DNA of 28,032 bases. Source: Cyanobacteria bacterium UBA5018. GTDB taxonomy: Bacteria > Cyanobacteriota > Cyanobacteriia > PCC-6307 > Cyanobiaceae. Where the stretch lies: the NCBI GenBank assembly GCA_002396505.1, contig DGYA01000028.1:1-28032 (forward strand), in the 5' to 3' direction. A program made the translations under genes and the position numbers. This document shows, piece after piece, positions 16,258 to 25,579 of the stretch (within the stretch, counting starts at the first letter, position 1; every line of letters begins with the position of its first letter). The notes below the pieces were generated by a model. It saw only the letters and a list, made by a program, of their open reading frames with translations. It was not told where the DNA came from and searched no databases.

Positions 16258-17115
16258 TCAGATCAGCCGTTCCAGGCCGTAGACCAGCCCCTCCAGCTGG
16301 CGCACCCGGCGCACGCTGAGCAGCACCCCGGGCATGTAGGCGGCGCGATCGATGGTGTCGTGGCGCATGGTGTAGGTCTCGCCGGCCGCCCCGAAGATCA
16401 CCTCCTGGTGGGCCACCAGACCCGGCAGGCGCACCGAGTGCAGCCTCAGGCCACTGTCGCGGCGGCCGCCGCGGCAACCGGCCAGGCTTTCGTGCTCCTC
16501 CACCTCGGAGCGATTGAACTGCTTGCCCAGCTCCTCCATCAGTTCGGCGGTCTTGATGCAGGTGCCGCTGGGGGCGTCGGCCTTGCGGTTGTGGTGCAAC
16601 TCGGTGAGTTCGGCGTAGTCGTAGAAGCGGGCGGCGGCGGCGGCGGCCTGCTGCAACAGCACCATGCCCAGGGAGAAGTTGGGGATCACGGCGCCGCCGA
16701 CGCCGGCCTTGGCGGCAAAGCTGGCCAGGTCTTGGAGTTGCTCGGGGCTCAGCCCCGTGGTGCCGATCACCGGGTGCACCCCGTAGGCGATCGCGCCCCG
16801 GGTGTGCTCGTAGACCACCGATGGATGGGTGAAGTCCACCAGCACCGCCCCACCGCCAGGGCCGGATTGGCGCACGGCCTGGCTGGCCTGGCAGAGGCAG
16901 CCCTCAAAGTCGGCGGTAACGGCCACCTCCAGTTCCCCCAGCCCCAGCTCCAGGCCAACGTCTTGGCCCTCCTTGCCGGGGGTGTTGTCGATGGCGCCCA
17001 CCAGGCGGCAATCCGGCGCCGCCGTGATCGCCTTCACCACTTCGGCGCCCATGCGGCCCAGGGCGCCGGCCACTACCACGGCAATGGCTGAGCTGCTGGG
17101 GTTGCTGGTGGTCAT
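16258..17115 (-). CDS. dapB: 4-hydroxy-tetrahydrodipicolinate reductase
   Basis: A 285-residue enzyme of the lysine/diaminopimelate pathway that reduces the DapA product with NAD(P)H. The nucleotide-binding loop VVAGALGRMGAEVV is near the N-terminus, and PVIGTTGLS follows mid-protein. The catalytic block ELHHNRKADAPSGT contains the conserved His-His, Lys and Asp-x-Pro-Ser-Gly-Thr. The C-terminal domain shows FGAAGETYTMRHD and DRAAYMPGVL. The frame extends to 17163, but the added 16 residues look non-coding; the ATG of MTTSNPSSS is a better start. It is divergent from chlH with about 120 bases between starts, which presumably hold both promoters. Confidence 0.95.
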   Translation of the reverse strand: MTTSNPSSSAIAVVVAGALGRMGAEVVKAITAAPDCRLVGAIDNTPGKEGQDVGLELGLGELEVAVTADFEGCLCQASQAVRQSGPGGGAVLVDFTHPSVVYEHTRGAIAYGVHPVIGTTGLSPEQLQDLASFAAKAGVGGAVIPNFSLGMVLLQQAAAAAARFYDYAELTELHHNRKADAPSGTCIKTAELMEELGKQFNRSEVEEHESLAGCRGGRRDSGLRLHSVRLPGLVAHQEVIFGAAGETYTMRHDTIDRAAYMPGVLLSVRRVRQLEGLVYGLERLI

Positions 17116-17237
17116 TGCGGCAGCAAAGGGCTGTGGGGGGCGGCATTCGAGCCTATGGCCCATGGCGCCTGGGCCACGGCTCCCGATCCGGTGGGTGGCC
17201 TTCGTAGGCTGCCCGCCAGTGCTTCATACCGGTTCAC

Positions 17238-20200
17238 ATGTTCACGCAGGTCCGCTCCGCCAACCGTCGGGTCAGCCCTGCCGACCACCACCAAGGCGCC
17301 GTGATGCGCGCCGTGTATGTGGTGTTGGAGCCCCAGTACCAGAACGCCCTCACCCAGGCGGCCAACTCCCTCAACGACCAGAACGGTCCGCTGGCCATCG
17401 ACCTGAGCGGCTATCTGATCGAAGAATTGCGCGATCCCGATAACTACGCCGATTTCTGCGCCGATGTGGCGGCCGCCGATGTATTCATCGGCTCGCTTAT
17501 TTTTATTGAAGACCTGGCCCAGAAGGTGGTGGAGGCGGTGGCCCCCCAGCGCGATCGGCTCAAGGCGGCTGTGATCTTCCCCTCCATGCCGGAGGTGATG
17601 CGACTAAATAAATTGGGCACCTTCTCCATGGCCCAACTCGGCCAGAGCAAGAGTGCCATCGCCAGCTTCATGAAGAAGCGGAAAGAAGCCAATGGTGCAG
17701 GCTTCCAAGACGCGATGCTGAAGCTACTAAATACCCTGCCTACTGTTCTCAAATATCTACCGGTAGAGAAGGCGCAGGATGCTCGTTCGTTCATGCTCAG
17801 CTTTCAGTATTGGCTGGGCGGTACGCCGGATAACCTGCGCAACTTCCTGCTGATGCTCGCCGATAAGTACGTTTTCCCTAGGGGGGATTCGCAGCGGCCG
17901 GCGGTGGAGGTGGCGGAGCCCCAGGTGTTTCCTGATCTGGGCATCTGGCATCCCCTGGCCCCCTCGATGTTCGAGGATCTCAAGGAATATCTAAATTGGA
18001 CCGCCAGTCGCACCGATCTCAGCGATAAGGCGCGGCGGGGACCGGTGATCGGTTTGGTGCTGCAGCGCAGCCACATCGTTACCGGCGATGAGGCCCATTA
18101 CGTGGCTGTTATCCAGGAAATGGAATATAGAGGTGCCACGGTTATTCCGGTGTTCTGCGGCGGCCTCGACTTCACCAAACCGGTGAATGCCTTCTTCTAC
18201 GACCCCCTCAATCCGCAGCTGCCGATTGTGGATGGCGTGGTTTCGCTCACCGGTTTTGCGCTGGTGGGGGGCCCCGCCCGCCAGGACCATCCCAAGGCGG
18301 TGGAGGTGCTGAAATCGCTCAACCGCCCCTACATGGTGGCGCTGCCGCTGGTATTCCAAACCACCCAGGAATGGGAGGAGAGCGATCTGGGCCTCCACCC
18401 GGTGCAGGTGGCGCTGCAAATAGCTATCCCCGAACTGGATGGGGCCATCGAACCGATTGTGCTCAGCGGCCGGGATGATGCCACGGGCAAGGCCCACACC
18501 CTCCAAGACCGGGTGGATGCCATCGCCGAACGGGCAATCCGCTGGGCCTCGCTGCGGATCAAACCCCGCGCCGAAAAGAAGCTGGCAATCACAGTATTCA
18601 GCTTCCCCCCCGACAAGGGCAATGTGGGCACGGCAGCCTATTTAGACGTATTTGGTTCGATCCATCGGGTGCTGGAGGAACTAAGGGCAAAGGGATACAG
18701 CATCGAAAACATGCCCCGCGATAGCGGCGAATTGATGAATGCCGTGCTCAAGGATCCCGAGGCGCTGGAGGGATCACCGGAGCTGGCCATTGCCCACAGG
18801 ATGAGCGTGGCGGAATACGAGCGGCTGACGCCCTATTCCGAACGCCTGGAGGAGAACTGGGGCAAACCGCCCGGCTCCTTGAATAGCGACGGCACCAATT
18901 TATTAATTTACGGCCGCCATTTTGGCAACGTATTTGTGGGTGTTCAGCCCACCTTTGGCTACGAGGGCGACCCGATGCGGCTGCTCTATTCCCGTAGCGC
19001 CAGCCCCCACCACGGCTTTGCCGCCTATTACACATACCTGGAAAAGGTATGGCAGGCCGATGCGGTGCTGCATTTCGGCACCCACGGTTCGCTGGAATTC
19101 ATGCCCGGCAAGCAGATGGGCATGAGCGAAACCTGTTATCCAGATTCCCTGATTGGCGCCCTGCCTAATCTCTATTACTACGCCGCCAATAATCCCTCGG
19201 AGGCCACCATCGCCAAACGGCGGGGTTATGCCTCCACCATCAGCTATCTAACCCCTCCGGCGGAAAATGCTGGCCTTTATAAGGGTCTCAAGGAGCTGGG
19301 TGAGCTGGTGGGTTCCTATCAGCAATTGCGGGAAAGTAGCCGCGGCGTGCAGATCGTTAACGCGATCGTGGAAACCGCCCGCCTCTGCAACCTCGATAAA
19401 GACGTAACCCTGCCCGAAAACGATGCCTCCGGCTTGGATATGGATGGCCGCGACGGGGTGGTGGGGGCCGTTTATCGGCAGTTGATGGAGATTGAAAGCC
19501 GGCTGTTGCCCTGCGGCCTGCACACGATCGGCAAGCCGCCCACCGCTGAGGAGGCGATCGCCACCCTGGTGAACATCGCCGCCCTGGAGCGGCAGGAGGA
19601 GGGGCTCCGCTCGCTGCCGGCCCTGCTAGCCGAGAGCCTCGGCCGCACCATTGACGACATTTATCTCGGCAATGATCAGGGTGTGCTCGCCGATGTGGAG
19701 CTCAACCGCCGCATCACAGAGGTTTGTCGCATTGCCGTGGCCTCGATGGTGCGCTCGCTCACCGGTAGGGATGGACGGGTGAACCTGCGGGAGAACCTGG
19801 GCTGGCTAATCGATCTATTGGCCCGCTTCGGCTTCCAATTCCCTAGCCCCTGGCTGCGGGCCTGCTGCCAGGCCGGTTTCGCCCAGGTGGATAGGGGAGA
19901 ATTGGATAAATTGTTCGCCTATCTGCGCTTTTGCCTGGAGCAGATCTGCGCGGATATGGAGATGGAAAGCCTGCTGCGGGCCCTCGATGGCGAGTATGTA
20001 ATTCCTGGGCCCGGTGGCGATCCGATTCGCAACCCCGGTGTACTGCCCAGCGGCAAGAACATCCATGCCCTGGATCCCCAATCCATTCCCACCCGGGCGG
20101 CGATCGCTGCGGCCAAGGTGGTGGTGGATCGTTTGATCGAGCGCCAAAAAGCGGAGCAGGGCACTTGGCCAGAAACGATTGCCTGCGTGCTCTGGGGCAC

Positions 20201-21245
20201 CGATAACATCAAAACCTACGGCGAATCCTTAGCTCAAATCCTCTGGTTTATCGGCGTGCGCCCTGTGGCTGATTCCCTGGGCCGGGTTAATAAGCTCGAA
20301 CTGATTTCCCTGGAGGAACTCGGTCGTCCGCGCATTGACGTGGTGGTGAATTGCTCGGGTGTTTTCCGCGACCTGTTCATCAATCAGATGGCTCTGATCG
20401 ATCAAGGCGTCAAGCTTGCCGCCGAGGCCGACGAGCCCCTGGCGATGAATTTTGTGCGCAAGCATGCCAGCGAGCAGGCCAGCGCCCAGGGCATCAGCCT
20501 GCGGGATGCAGCCACGCGGGTGTTTTCCAATGCTAGCGGCAGCTATAGCTCCAACGTGAACCTAGCGGTGGAGAACAGCACCTGGGAGCAGGAAAATGAG
20601 CTGCAGGAGATGTATCTAAGCCGCAAAACGTTTGCCTTTAACGCAGACAATCCAGGCGAGATGAACCAAAACCGCGAAGTTTTTGAATCGGCGATGAAAA
20701 CCGCCGACGTAACCTTCCAGAACCTAGACTCCGCCGAGATTTCACTTACCGATGTTAGCCATTACTTCGATTCAGACCCCACTAAATTGATCGCCAGCCT
20801 GCGCGATGACGGCAAGGCTCCCGCCAGCTATATCGCTGATACCACCACTGCCAATGCCCAGGTTCGCACCCTTAGCGAAACCATCCGGCTAGATTCGCGC
20901 ACCAAGCTACTAAATCCCAAGTGGTACGAGGGGATGCTCAACTCTGGCTATGAGGGTGTGCGTGAAGTAGCCAAGAGACTAAATTTTACGCTAGGTTGGA
21001 GTGCCACCAGCGGCCAGGTTGATAATTTCGTTTATGAAGATGCCAACAGCACCTTCATCAATGATCCCGAGATGCGCAAGCGCTTGATGGATCTCAACCC
21101 CCACAGCTTCCGGCGCATCGTGAGCACCCTGCTCGAGGTGAATGGCCGCGGCTACTGGGAAACCTCAGAGGAAAATATTCAGCAGCTCCAAGAGATCTAT
21201 CAGGAAATAGAAGATCGCATCGAAGGGGTAACCACTGGCGGCTAA
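17238..21245 (+). CDS. chlH: Magnesium chelatase subunit H
   Basis: A 1335-residue protein, the normal size for ChlH, the porphyrin-binding subunit that inserts Mg into protoporphyrin IX with ChlI and ChlD, the first committed step of chlorophyll synthesis. The start MFTQVRSANRRV and the VVLEPQYQNALTQAA block are typical of cyanobacterial ChlH. The CobN/Mg-chelatase core carries HFGTHGSLEFMPGKQMGMSE (about residue 614), LPNLYYYAANNPSEATIAKR, and the late block LNPKWYEGMLNSGYEGVREV. The end GYWETSEENIQQLQEIYQ is complete. It is soluble or membrane-associated. The gene stands alone and is followed by a strong terminator. Confidence 0.97.
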   Translation: MFTQVRSANRRVSPADHHQGAVMRAVYVVLEPQYQNALTQAANSLNDQNGPLAIDLSGYLIEELRDPDNYADFCADVAAADVFIGSLIFIEDLAQKVVEAVAPQRDRLKAAVIFPSMPEVMRLNKLGTFSMAQLGQSKSAIASFMKKRKEANGAGFQDAMLKLLNTLPTVLKYLPVEKAQDARSFMLSFQYWLGGTPDNLRNFLLMLADKYVFPRGDSQRPAVEVAEPQVFPDLGIWHPLAPSMFEDLKEYLNWTASRTDLSDKARRGPVIGLVLQRSHIVTGDEAHYVAVIQEMEYRGATVIPVFCGGLDFTKPVNAFFYDPLNPQLPIVDGVVSLTGFALVGGPARQDHPKAVEVLKSLNRPYMVALPLVFQTTQEWEESDLGLHPVQVALQIAIPELDGAIEPIVLSGRDDATGKAHTLQDRVDAIAERAIRWASLRIKPRAEKKLAITVFSFPPDKGNVGTAAYLDVFGSIHRVLEELRAKGYSIENMPRDSGELMNAVLKDPEALEGSPELAIAHRMSVAEYERLTPYSERLEENWGKPPGSLNSDGTNLLIYGRHFGNVFVGVQPTFGYEGDPMRLLYSRSASPHHGFAAYYTYLEKVWQADAVLHFGTHGSLEFMPGKQMGMSETCYPDSLIGALPNLYYYAANNPSEATIAKRRGYASTISYLTPPAENAGLYKGLKELGELVGSYQQLRESSRGVQIVNAIVETARLCNLDKDVTLPENDASGLDMDGRDGVVGAVYRQLMEIESRLLPCGLHTIGKPPTAEEAIATLVNIAALERQEEGLRSLPALLAESLGRTIDDIYLGNDQGVLADVELNRRITEVCRIAVASMVRSLTGRDGRVNLRENLGWLIDLLARFGFQFPSPWLRACCQAGFAQVDRGELDKLFAYLRFCLEQICADMEMESLLRALDGEYVIPGPGGDPIRNPGVLPSGKNIHALDPQSIPTRAAIAAAKVVVDRLIERQKAEQGTWPETIACVLWGTDNIKTYGESLAQILWFIGVRPVADSLGRVNKLELISLEELGRPRIDVVVNCSGVFRDLFINQMALIDQGVKLAAEADEPLAMNFVRKHASEQASAQGISLRDAATRVFSNASGSYSSNVNLAVENSTWEQENELQEMYLSRKTFAFNADNPGEMNQNREVFESAMKTADVTFQNLDSAEISLTDVSHYFDSDPTKLIASLRDDGKAPASYIADTTTANAQVRTLSETIRLDSRTKLLNPKWYEGMLNSGYEGVREVAKRLNFTLGWSATSGQVDNFVYEDANSTFINDPEMRKRLMDLNPHSFRRIVSTLLEVNGRGYWETSEENIQQLQEIYQEIEDRIEGVTTGG

Positions 21246-21282
21246 GGGAATCGGCTAAGCAGTCGGTCTAGTAAGCTCTGTA

Positions 21283-21309
21283 AAGCCGCCAACTTGGCGG
21301 CTTTTTTTT
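21283..21309 (+). terminator. Rho-independent terminator of chlH
   Basis: An 8-bp stem AAGCCGCC/GGCGGCTT with a 5-base loop runs into a stretch of T, about 40 bases after the chlH stop. Confidence 0.9.
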
Positions 21310-21801
21310 ATGATGTTTAGGGCATGGTGAATTTGGAAGGGGATGTTAAAGTCACCTCAAAATATTCTCATTCTGCTCTTGAGAGTCTGAGGCAAGCAAC
21401 TCACTTGATGCACCTAGTGTCAAAAGATCGGTGAGATCTGGGATTTTTCGAGATGTCCTCAAGGGTGTCTAGCAAAGTTAGTTACCCCCTTGGCGTTCGC
21501 CAGAGTAACGGGCAGGTCAGCAGCAGCAATGCTTTTCGCTGTTTGAGATCGATGCAACTTGGTGTTTTCTAGCTGGCTAATATTTAGATTGGTCCGCCAA
21601 CGCAATCCCCTCTTCCACCTCAAATAGCCCTGCTGGATTTGGCGAGTGGAATCCCAAGGAAGCTCTAAAAAACCGAGCCAAGCCCAATGGAGCCTTGATA
21701 CAGCAATAGCTCTCGGCTGGCTGGGCCGACGAAATCGCGATTGCTCAGAACTTCCCTAAACTAATTTTCTCTATAAATAAATGACAAGCCATTAAGGATA
21801 T
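21310..21801. other. Gene-free spacer, possible decayed DNA
   Basis: About 490 bases more AT-rich than the flanking genes. No open frame with a start, ribosome site and family features is visible. One frame at about 21638-21712 reads FGEWNPKEALKNRAKPNG before a stop, which resembles the opening of BrnT-type RNase toxins (W-[DN]-P...N..KHG), but it lacks a start and the rest of the domain. No RNA gene was recognised. Confidence 0.5.
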
Positions 21802-22653
21802 TTAGTTTGGGGATGGTATATAAAATACCGAATCGCCCAGGGCAATCGGCCCCGGGGTTTCCACGGCCAGCCTGATACCGGCCACCACCTTGTTGTGGCG
21901 GGCGGTGGCCCGGAGGATTTCCAGGGTTTGCGGTATTTGCCCCTGGGGTAGGTTTTGAGCCAGGGTGGTAACAACGCAGCGGGGACAGCCGTCAATCACC
22001 CGTAGGCGCAGGCTCTCGCCAATCTGCAAATAGCCGCCAATCCAAGCTTCCTCAACGAAGCCATCCCCCTGGTCAGCGCTGGGACGGATGATCAGATTGG
22101 GGCGAAAGCGCTCCACCGCAAAATCCAGCTCTGGCTCTAGCTCCCTATAGCGCTCCAGGGTGGAAGTTGTAATTGCATGCACCTGACAGGCGTCAAAAAA
22201 GGTGCCTTCTGGCAGGCGAAGCTCATTGACTTCGTCGTTATGAAATGGCCGTTCCGGCACCTGGGGCCAGTACTGATCCAGGCTTACTTGATCGGGTGCC
22301 TGATCCAGCAATGTGAGTTCCCGCCCCAGCAGCTCAGACAAGCTGGCGTGAATGGCTGGATCGCTGGTGAGCATTGGCGCGCTTCCCCGATCTGCCACGG
22401 GGGTGATCGCCACCGCCGGCGGCGCTGCACCAGGCTGCGGTTCGCTGCTGTAGCGGGCCTCGTAGGCGAGCAGGGATCGCCACAACAGCGGGTTTTTGGC
22501 GCTGGCCACCCGGCTGGTGGCGTGATCCCAGAGGGCATAGGCCCGATCGCCCCGCACACCGCCCGCATCCACCGCCAACCGGGGCAGGCATTCCCCCTGC
22601 ATCGACTTCACCGGATAGCGCCATAGCGCCTCCACCCTGCCCACTTCAACCAT
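21802..22653 (-). CDS. MOSC domain protein (YcbX-like)
   Basis: A 283-residue protein with an N-terminal MOSC beta-barrel (VEALWRYPVKSMQGECL, GVRGDRAYALWDHATSR) and a C-terminal MOSC domain: FRPNLIIRPSA, then VIDGCPRCVVTT, whose cysteines are candidate molybdenum-cofactor ligands. The family includes YcbX-type molybdoenzymes that reduce N-hydroxylated compounds; no ferredoxin domain is fused here. The frame extends to a TTG at 22749, adding a repetitive leader (IGTLELGALEVG), but ATG 22653 has a GGAAG site upstream and begins right before the conserved block, so I chose it. Confidence 0.87.
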   Translation of the reverse strand: MVEVGRVEALWRYPVKSMQGECLPRLAVDAGGVRGDRAYALWDHATSRVASAKNPLLWRSLLAYEARYSSEPQPGAAPPAVAITPVADRGSAPMLTSDPAIHASLSELLGRELTLLDQAPDQVSLDQYWPQVPERPFHNDEVNELRLPEGTFFDACQVHAITTSTLERYRELEPELDFAVERFRPNLIIRPSADQGDGFVEEAWIGGYLQIGESLRLRVIDGCPRCVVTTLAQNLPQGQIPQTLEILRATARHNKVVAGIRLAVETPGPIALGDSVFYIPSPN

Positions 22654-22904
22654 GCCAACTTCCAAAGCGCCCAGCTCCAAAGTACCAATATCCAGATTGC
22701 CTGCGGCAGAATTGTCTATGGTGGAGTTTGCCACAGCTAAATTTCCCAACCGACAGCCTGAATATTTTTGTAATTATCACCAATGGCCTGGGGGGCCCTG
22801 GGTGGCGATAGATACCGGTCGAGGCGCCGGAGCCCGTCGAGCCCAACTGGCCAGCAGGTGAGCATGAGGCGGCTGAGAATAACGAGGCAGCCGGTGAACG
22901 AAGT

Positions 22905-22965
22905 CTGGCAGCTACGGGGCAGCCGGGCAGCTATACCGGGCAGCGATATTGGGCAGCTACTGGGG
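22905..22965. repeat. 13-nt degenerate repeats (GGGCAGCTAnACC type)
   Basis: GGGCAG occurs at 22925, 22938 and 22951 with exact 13-base spacing, within units GGGCAGCTATACC, GGGCAGCGATATT and GGGCAGCTACTGG. Related, irregularly spaced copies occur just upstream. No coding function is seen. Confidence 0.65.
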
Positions 22966-22987
22966 GCTGCTATTTGTGTCGGCTACA

Positions 22988-23024
22988 CAAAAAAGGCGGC
23001 TACCCCCTGTTCGGTGTAGCCGCC
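22988..23024 (-). terminator. Rho-independent terminator of the 84-aa gene
   Basis: On the minus strand the arms GGCGGCTAC and GTAGCCGCC form a stem with a 12-base loop, followed by a run of T, about 50 bases after the stop of the 23073-23327 gene. Confidence 0.85.
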
Positions 23025-23072
23025 CGGCTTAGGCATGAGCCATTTGCCTTGGCTTAGCCATTCAAATTTGGC

Positions 23073-23327
23073 TCAGCCCTCGGGGAAGAGCAGGTTGGCC
23101 AGTTCGTCTGGATCCACCTCGTAGACGCGGGCGAGGCTGGTTTCGATTGCGCTGGTCACCTCGCCGGGCAGGAAGCGCATGGCGTTGATGGCGTCGTCGG
23201 CGATCTCATCGCTGAGCAGCTTGTCGCCGCCAAGTTTTTCGTCATTGATCACCGCTATCACCCAGCTCTGGTATGCGTACACCAGATCGGAAAACTCCAG
23301 ATCGGGGTCGTTGAAGTCGAGGGCCAT
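23073..23327 (-). CDS. Small acidic conserved-type protein (84 aa)
   Basis: A complete 84-residue acidic, cytosolic protein starting MALDFNDPDLEFSDLVYAY and ending VDPDELANLLFPEG. It has no signal peptide or membrane span and is predicted mostly helical. The compact, well-formed sequence, its own terminator and its divergent orientation to the neighbouring gene support a real gene, and it resembles small proteins I have seen conserved in marine and freshwater Synechococcus. I do not know its function. Confidence 0.8.
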   Translation of the reverse strand: MALDFNDPDLEFSDLVYAYQSWVIAVINDEKLGGDKLLSDEIADDAINAMRFLPGEVTSAIETSLARVYEVDPDELANLLFPEG

Positions 23328-23420
23328 GTGGCTGCTTCCCGTGGCATGTCACAGCAGTTTGCCCGGCTGCGGTCAGGATGGGCACCTGGTTCTGTCACCA
23401 TTCCGGCACCGCTGCCGCCC

Positions 23421-23873
23421 ATGGAAGCCCCCCGCCTGCAGGCCACCCTGTTTGATTTCGCCATCACCGAGCTGGTGCGCCAGCACCGCGACAGCTTCCA
23501 GCCCGCCTGGACGGCTGAATGCTGGTCAAAGCTATTGATCTGGCTGGCCCTCAACTGCGGCTGTTCGCCGGAGCAAGCCGAGCTGGAGGCCTTCGCCCAG
23601 TGCCTGGGGCCGGCTTTGACGGTGCGGATGCGGCGCCTGTTCTTCCAGCGGGAACTGGAAGACCTGGATCTGCAGTTGATGGCCGACCCGGCCGAACAGC
23701 AGCTGCTGGCTTTGCCTCTTCACGCAGGGGCAGGGTTGGCCCCAGATCTGGAGAAGCTGACCATTGCCCTGGAGCGCCTGGGCCTCACGCAGCTGGTGGC
23801 GCCACGCCAGCGCTGGCAGCAGCTGGAGGGTGTGGTGGCAGTTCCCTGGGCCGCTGGGGGCCAGCAGCCATGA
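23421..23873 (+). CDS. Hypothetical protein, translationally coupled to cupin gene
   Basis: A 150-residue soluble protein, helical and leucine-rich (LFDFAITELVRQHRDSF, CWSKLLIWLALNCGCS, MRRLFFQRELEDLDLQLM). The frame opens as early as a GTG at 23328, but that would abut the divergent gene's start codon. Met at 23421 begins the part that looks conserved, though 23346 is possible. The stop overlaps the start of the cupin gene by ATGA, which points to coupled translation and a shared task. I do not recognise a family. Confidence 0.72.
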   Translation: MEAPRLQATLFDFAITELVRQHRDSFQPAWTAECWSKLLIWLALNCGCSPEQAELEAFAQCLGPALTVRMRRLFFQRELEDLDLQLMADPAEQQLLALPLHAGAGLAPDLEKLTIALERLGLTQLVAPRQRWQQLEGVVAVPWAAGGQQP

Positions 23874-24211
23874 AGCACGTGCGTGCCGTCGAGCTGGCGG
23901 AGCAGGGCGTCTCCCACGACCCGGCGATCCGCAAACAGGTGCTGCTGCCCCTGGGGCTGGTGCCGCGGCTCACCGGCTTCTCCCGCGCCGTTTTGCGCCC
24001 CGGCCAGGAGGCCAGCGAGCATCGCCACCTGGACATGGCGGAGGTGTTCCTGGTGCAGGCCGGCCAGGCCACCGTGGCGATCGAGGGCCAGCCCCTCAGC
24101 CTCGCCACCGGCGATTGCCTGCTGGTGGAACCCGGCGAGCGGCATCGCATCGCCAACACCGGCAGCGAGGATTTAGTGCTGCTCTATTTTGGGCTGGAGA
24201 TTGATGGCTGA
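23870..24211 (+). CDS. Cupin domain protein
   Basis: A 113-residue single-domain cupin. Cupin motif 1 reads GQEASEHRHLDMAEVFLVQAG (His, His and Glu metal ligands near residues 47, 49 and 54), and motif 2 reads GDCLLVEPGERHRIANTG with the fourth ligand His. Both match the consensus spacing well, so a metal-binding beta barrel is secure. Substrate or sensing role cannot be deduced. The start ATG overlaps the preceding gene's stop by four bases. Confidence 0.92.
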   Translation: MKHVRAVELAEQGVSHDPAIRKQVLLPLGLVPRLTGFSRAVLRPGQEASEHRHLDMAEVFLVQAGQATVAIEGQPLSLATGDCLLVEPGERHRIANTGSEDLVLLYFGLEIDG

Positions 24212-24691
24212 TGCGGAGGTGATCGCGAAGTAAGTGCGAAGGCAGCGTGAAGTGAGGTTGAGGCAGGCGTTTAGTAAGCGCGAAACAAGCGCCAGTAGGG
24301 GCGCCATCTGGCCGCAATAAGGCGGGGCTAAGGCAAGTGATCTGCTGGGTGAGCTGGCTCCCTGGCTGCGCGATTCTCTATTGCAGTTTGACCGCCAGTG
24401 GAGAGCGCCAGGGGACAGAGCTTGTGCACAGCGCCTTGGTTCCTGGCCTAGGCGAGTGGCCCCGCTTGATTGGCGGGCTTACTAGTGGCTGACTTGACCA
24501 ATCGCTGCGCTAACCTGCATTGGTGGATTTTGTTATCAACTCTGATGGGCGTAAAACTTGTTATGGATGGCATTGAATGCGATATGGAGCTTGCCGTTAA
24601 TCCAGGTGGTAATTCTGGGCCAACCCTTGGCGAGGGCCAGGAGTTGGCTCTGGGATTTTCCCCGGCAAACTTGATCTGAATTGGTATTGCC
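24212..24691. other. Gene-poor spacer before the TIR gene
   Basis: About 480 bases. A 69-codon frame at 24470-24679 lacks family features and a ribosome site. Near 24345-24480 one frame reads protein-like (DLLGELAPWLRDSLLQFDRQ) but has no start and stops soon after, so it may be a gene remnant. The first ~80 bases contain GCGAAG/GTGAAG-type short repeats. No RNA gene was recognised. Confidence 0.4.
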
Positions 24692-25333
24692 ATGCAAGGC
24701 CAAGAGCGGCTCAAGCTATTTGTATCTTATTCCCATAAAGATGAGGCGTGCTGCAAAGAGCTTGGCAAGTATCTTAGGCAGCTTCAAGATGCAGGTCTGA
24801 TTGAGCCCTGGACCGACGGGCAAATTCTGGCCGGCGATAATTGGGATGATGAAATCCGAAATAATTTGCGACAGGCGGATATTATCTTGCTGTTGATCAG
24901 CATTGATTTTCTGCTGTCGGAATATATAAAACAGGAGTTGGCTGTCGCCAGGGAGCGCCATGCCAAGGGTGAGGCTGTCATCGTGCCAGTTGTGTTGAGG
25001 ACATGCCGCTGGAAATGGGAGCATTATGCCTTGGGGCAATATCAAGCCCTGCCCAAGGACGGTAAGCCGATTTATCGCACAAATGATCAGCACGCGATAG
25101 AGGAGGCGTTGGATCAGGTTGTTGAGGGGATTGAGAAAACGGCGAATCAAATCCTGCGGAATCGCAACGGCGGCAATCCCAAGCGTAGCCAAGGAGAGGT
25201 GGCTGAGTTAGTTAATGGTAATAAAGATTTTATCGCTGCCCAGGCAGCTAGCACTTCCACCCCGGCTGGGACACCTCTTGTAAAGCCAGATAACACAAGT
25301 ACCTCTCCCTTGGCAGCTGGCACATCAAGCTAG
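24692..25333 (+). CDS. TIR domain protein, N-terminal part of TIR-FGE fusion (ends at in-frame amber)
   Basis: 213 residues up to a TAG. Residues 7-150 are a bacterial TIR domain: LKLFVSYSHKDEACCKELGKY opens it, GLIEPWTDGQILAGDNWDDE forms the next loop, DIILLLISIDFLLSEY is the core strand, and Glu82 in IKQELAVA sits where NAD-cleaving TIRs carry the catalytic Glu. The VPVVLRTCRW block follows. Residues ~150-213 are a Ser/Thr/Pro/Ala linker. The reading frame continues open past the TAG into the FGE-like domain, so this is probably the sensor/effector half of one protein. Bacterial TIR domains act in NAD depletion, immune signalling or scaffolding; which applies here is unknown. No good ribosome site is visible. 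Confidence 0.85.
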   Translation: MQGQERLKLFVSYSHKDEACCKELGKYLRQLQDAGLIEPWTDGQILAGDNWDDEIRNNLRQADIILLLISIDFLLSEYIKQELAVARERHAKGEAVIVPVVLRTCRWKWEHYALGQYQALPKDGKPIYRTNDQHAIEEALDQVVEGIEKTANQILRNRNGGNPKRSQGEVAELVNGNKDFIAAQAASTSTPAGTPLVKPDNTSTSPLAAGTSS

Positions 25334-25342
25334 GCAGCTAGC
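25241..25342 (+). repeat. Imperfect linker repeat containing the amber codon
   Basis: CAGGCAGCTAGC at 25241-25252 recurs in frame 90 bases later as TAGGCAGCTAGC at 25331-25342. The only difference is C to T, turning a Gln codon into TAG. The flanking linker also repeats loosely (SPLAAG and SPLAAA). Confidence 0.75.
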
Positions 25343-25579
25343 GGCTCTGTTCAGCCAGGTATCGCCAGCGCCTCTCCTCTGGCGGCTGCCAGCTATGTTC
25401 AGCCAGCCATCTCTTCTCTTCGGCGAGATAGTATCTCTCCTAACCCAGCCAGCACCTCCGTTAAGCCTGGCATATCTGCAAACGGAGCAAATGTAGCCGT
25501 AAAAGGTGCAAGCGCAACTCCAACAGGAGCGAATGAAGTTGCAGCAGGCGCAGAGTTCCAATACCCAGAATTTTCAGCT

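Larger units (their letters stand above)
22654..23072. other. Spacer with tandem repeats and a terminator
   Basis: No gene is supported between the MOSC gene start and the 84-residue gene stop. The segment holds the possible N-terminal extension of the MOSC frame, a 13-nt repeat region at 22905-22965 and the terminator at 22988-23024. Confidence 0.5.

Noticed and set aside
16360..17091. 243-codon plus-strand frame
   Set aside because: It is antisense to dapB; His/Gly/Ala-rich shadow composition.
23519..23869. Upstream extension of the cupin frame to 23519
   Set aside because: This part overlaps the preceding gene in another register and reads as Gly/Ala/Arg-rich shadow; the ATGA overlap at 23870 gives a natural start.
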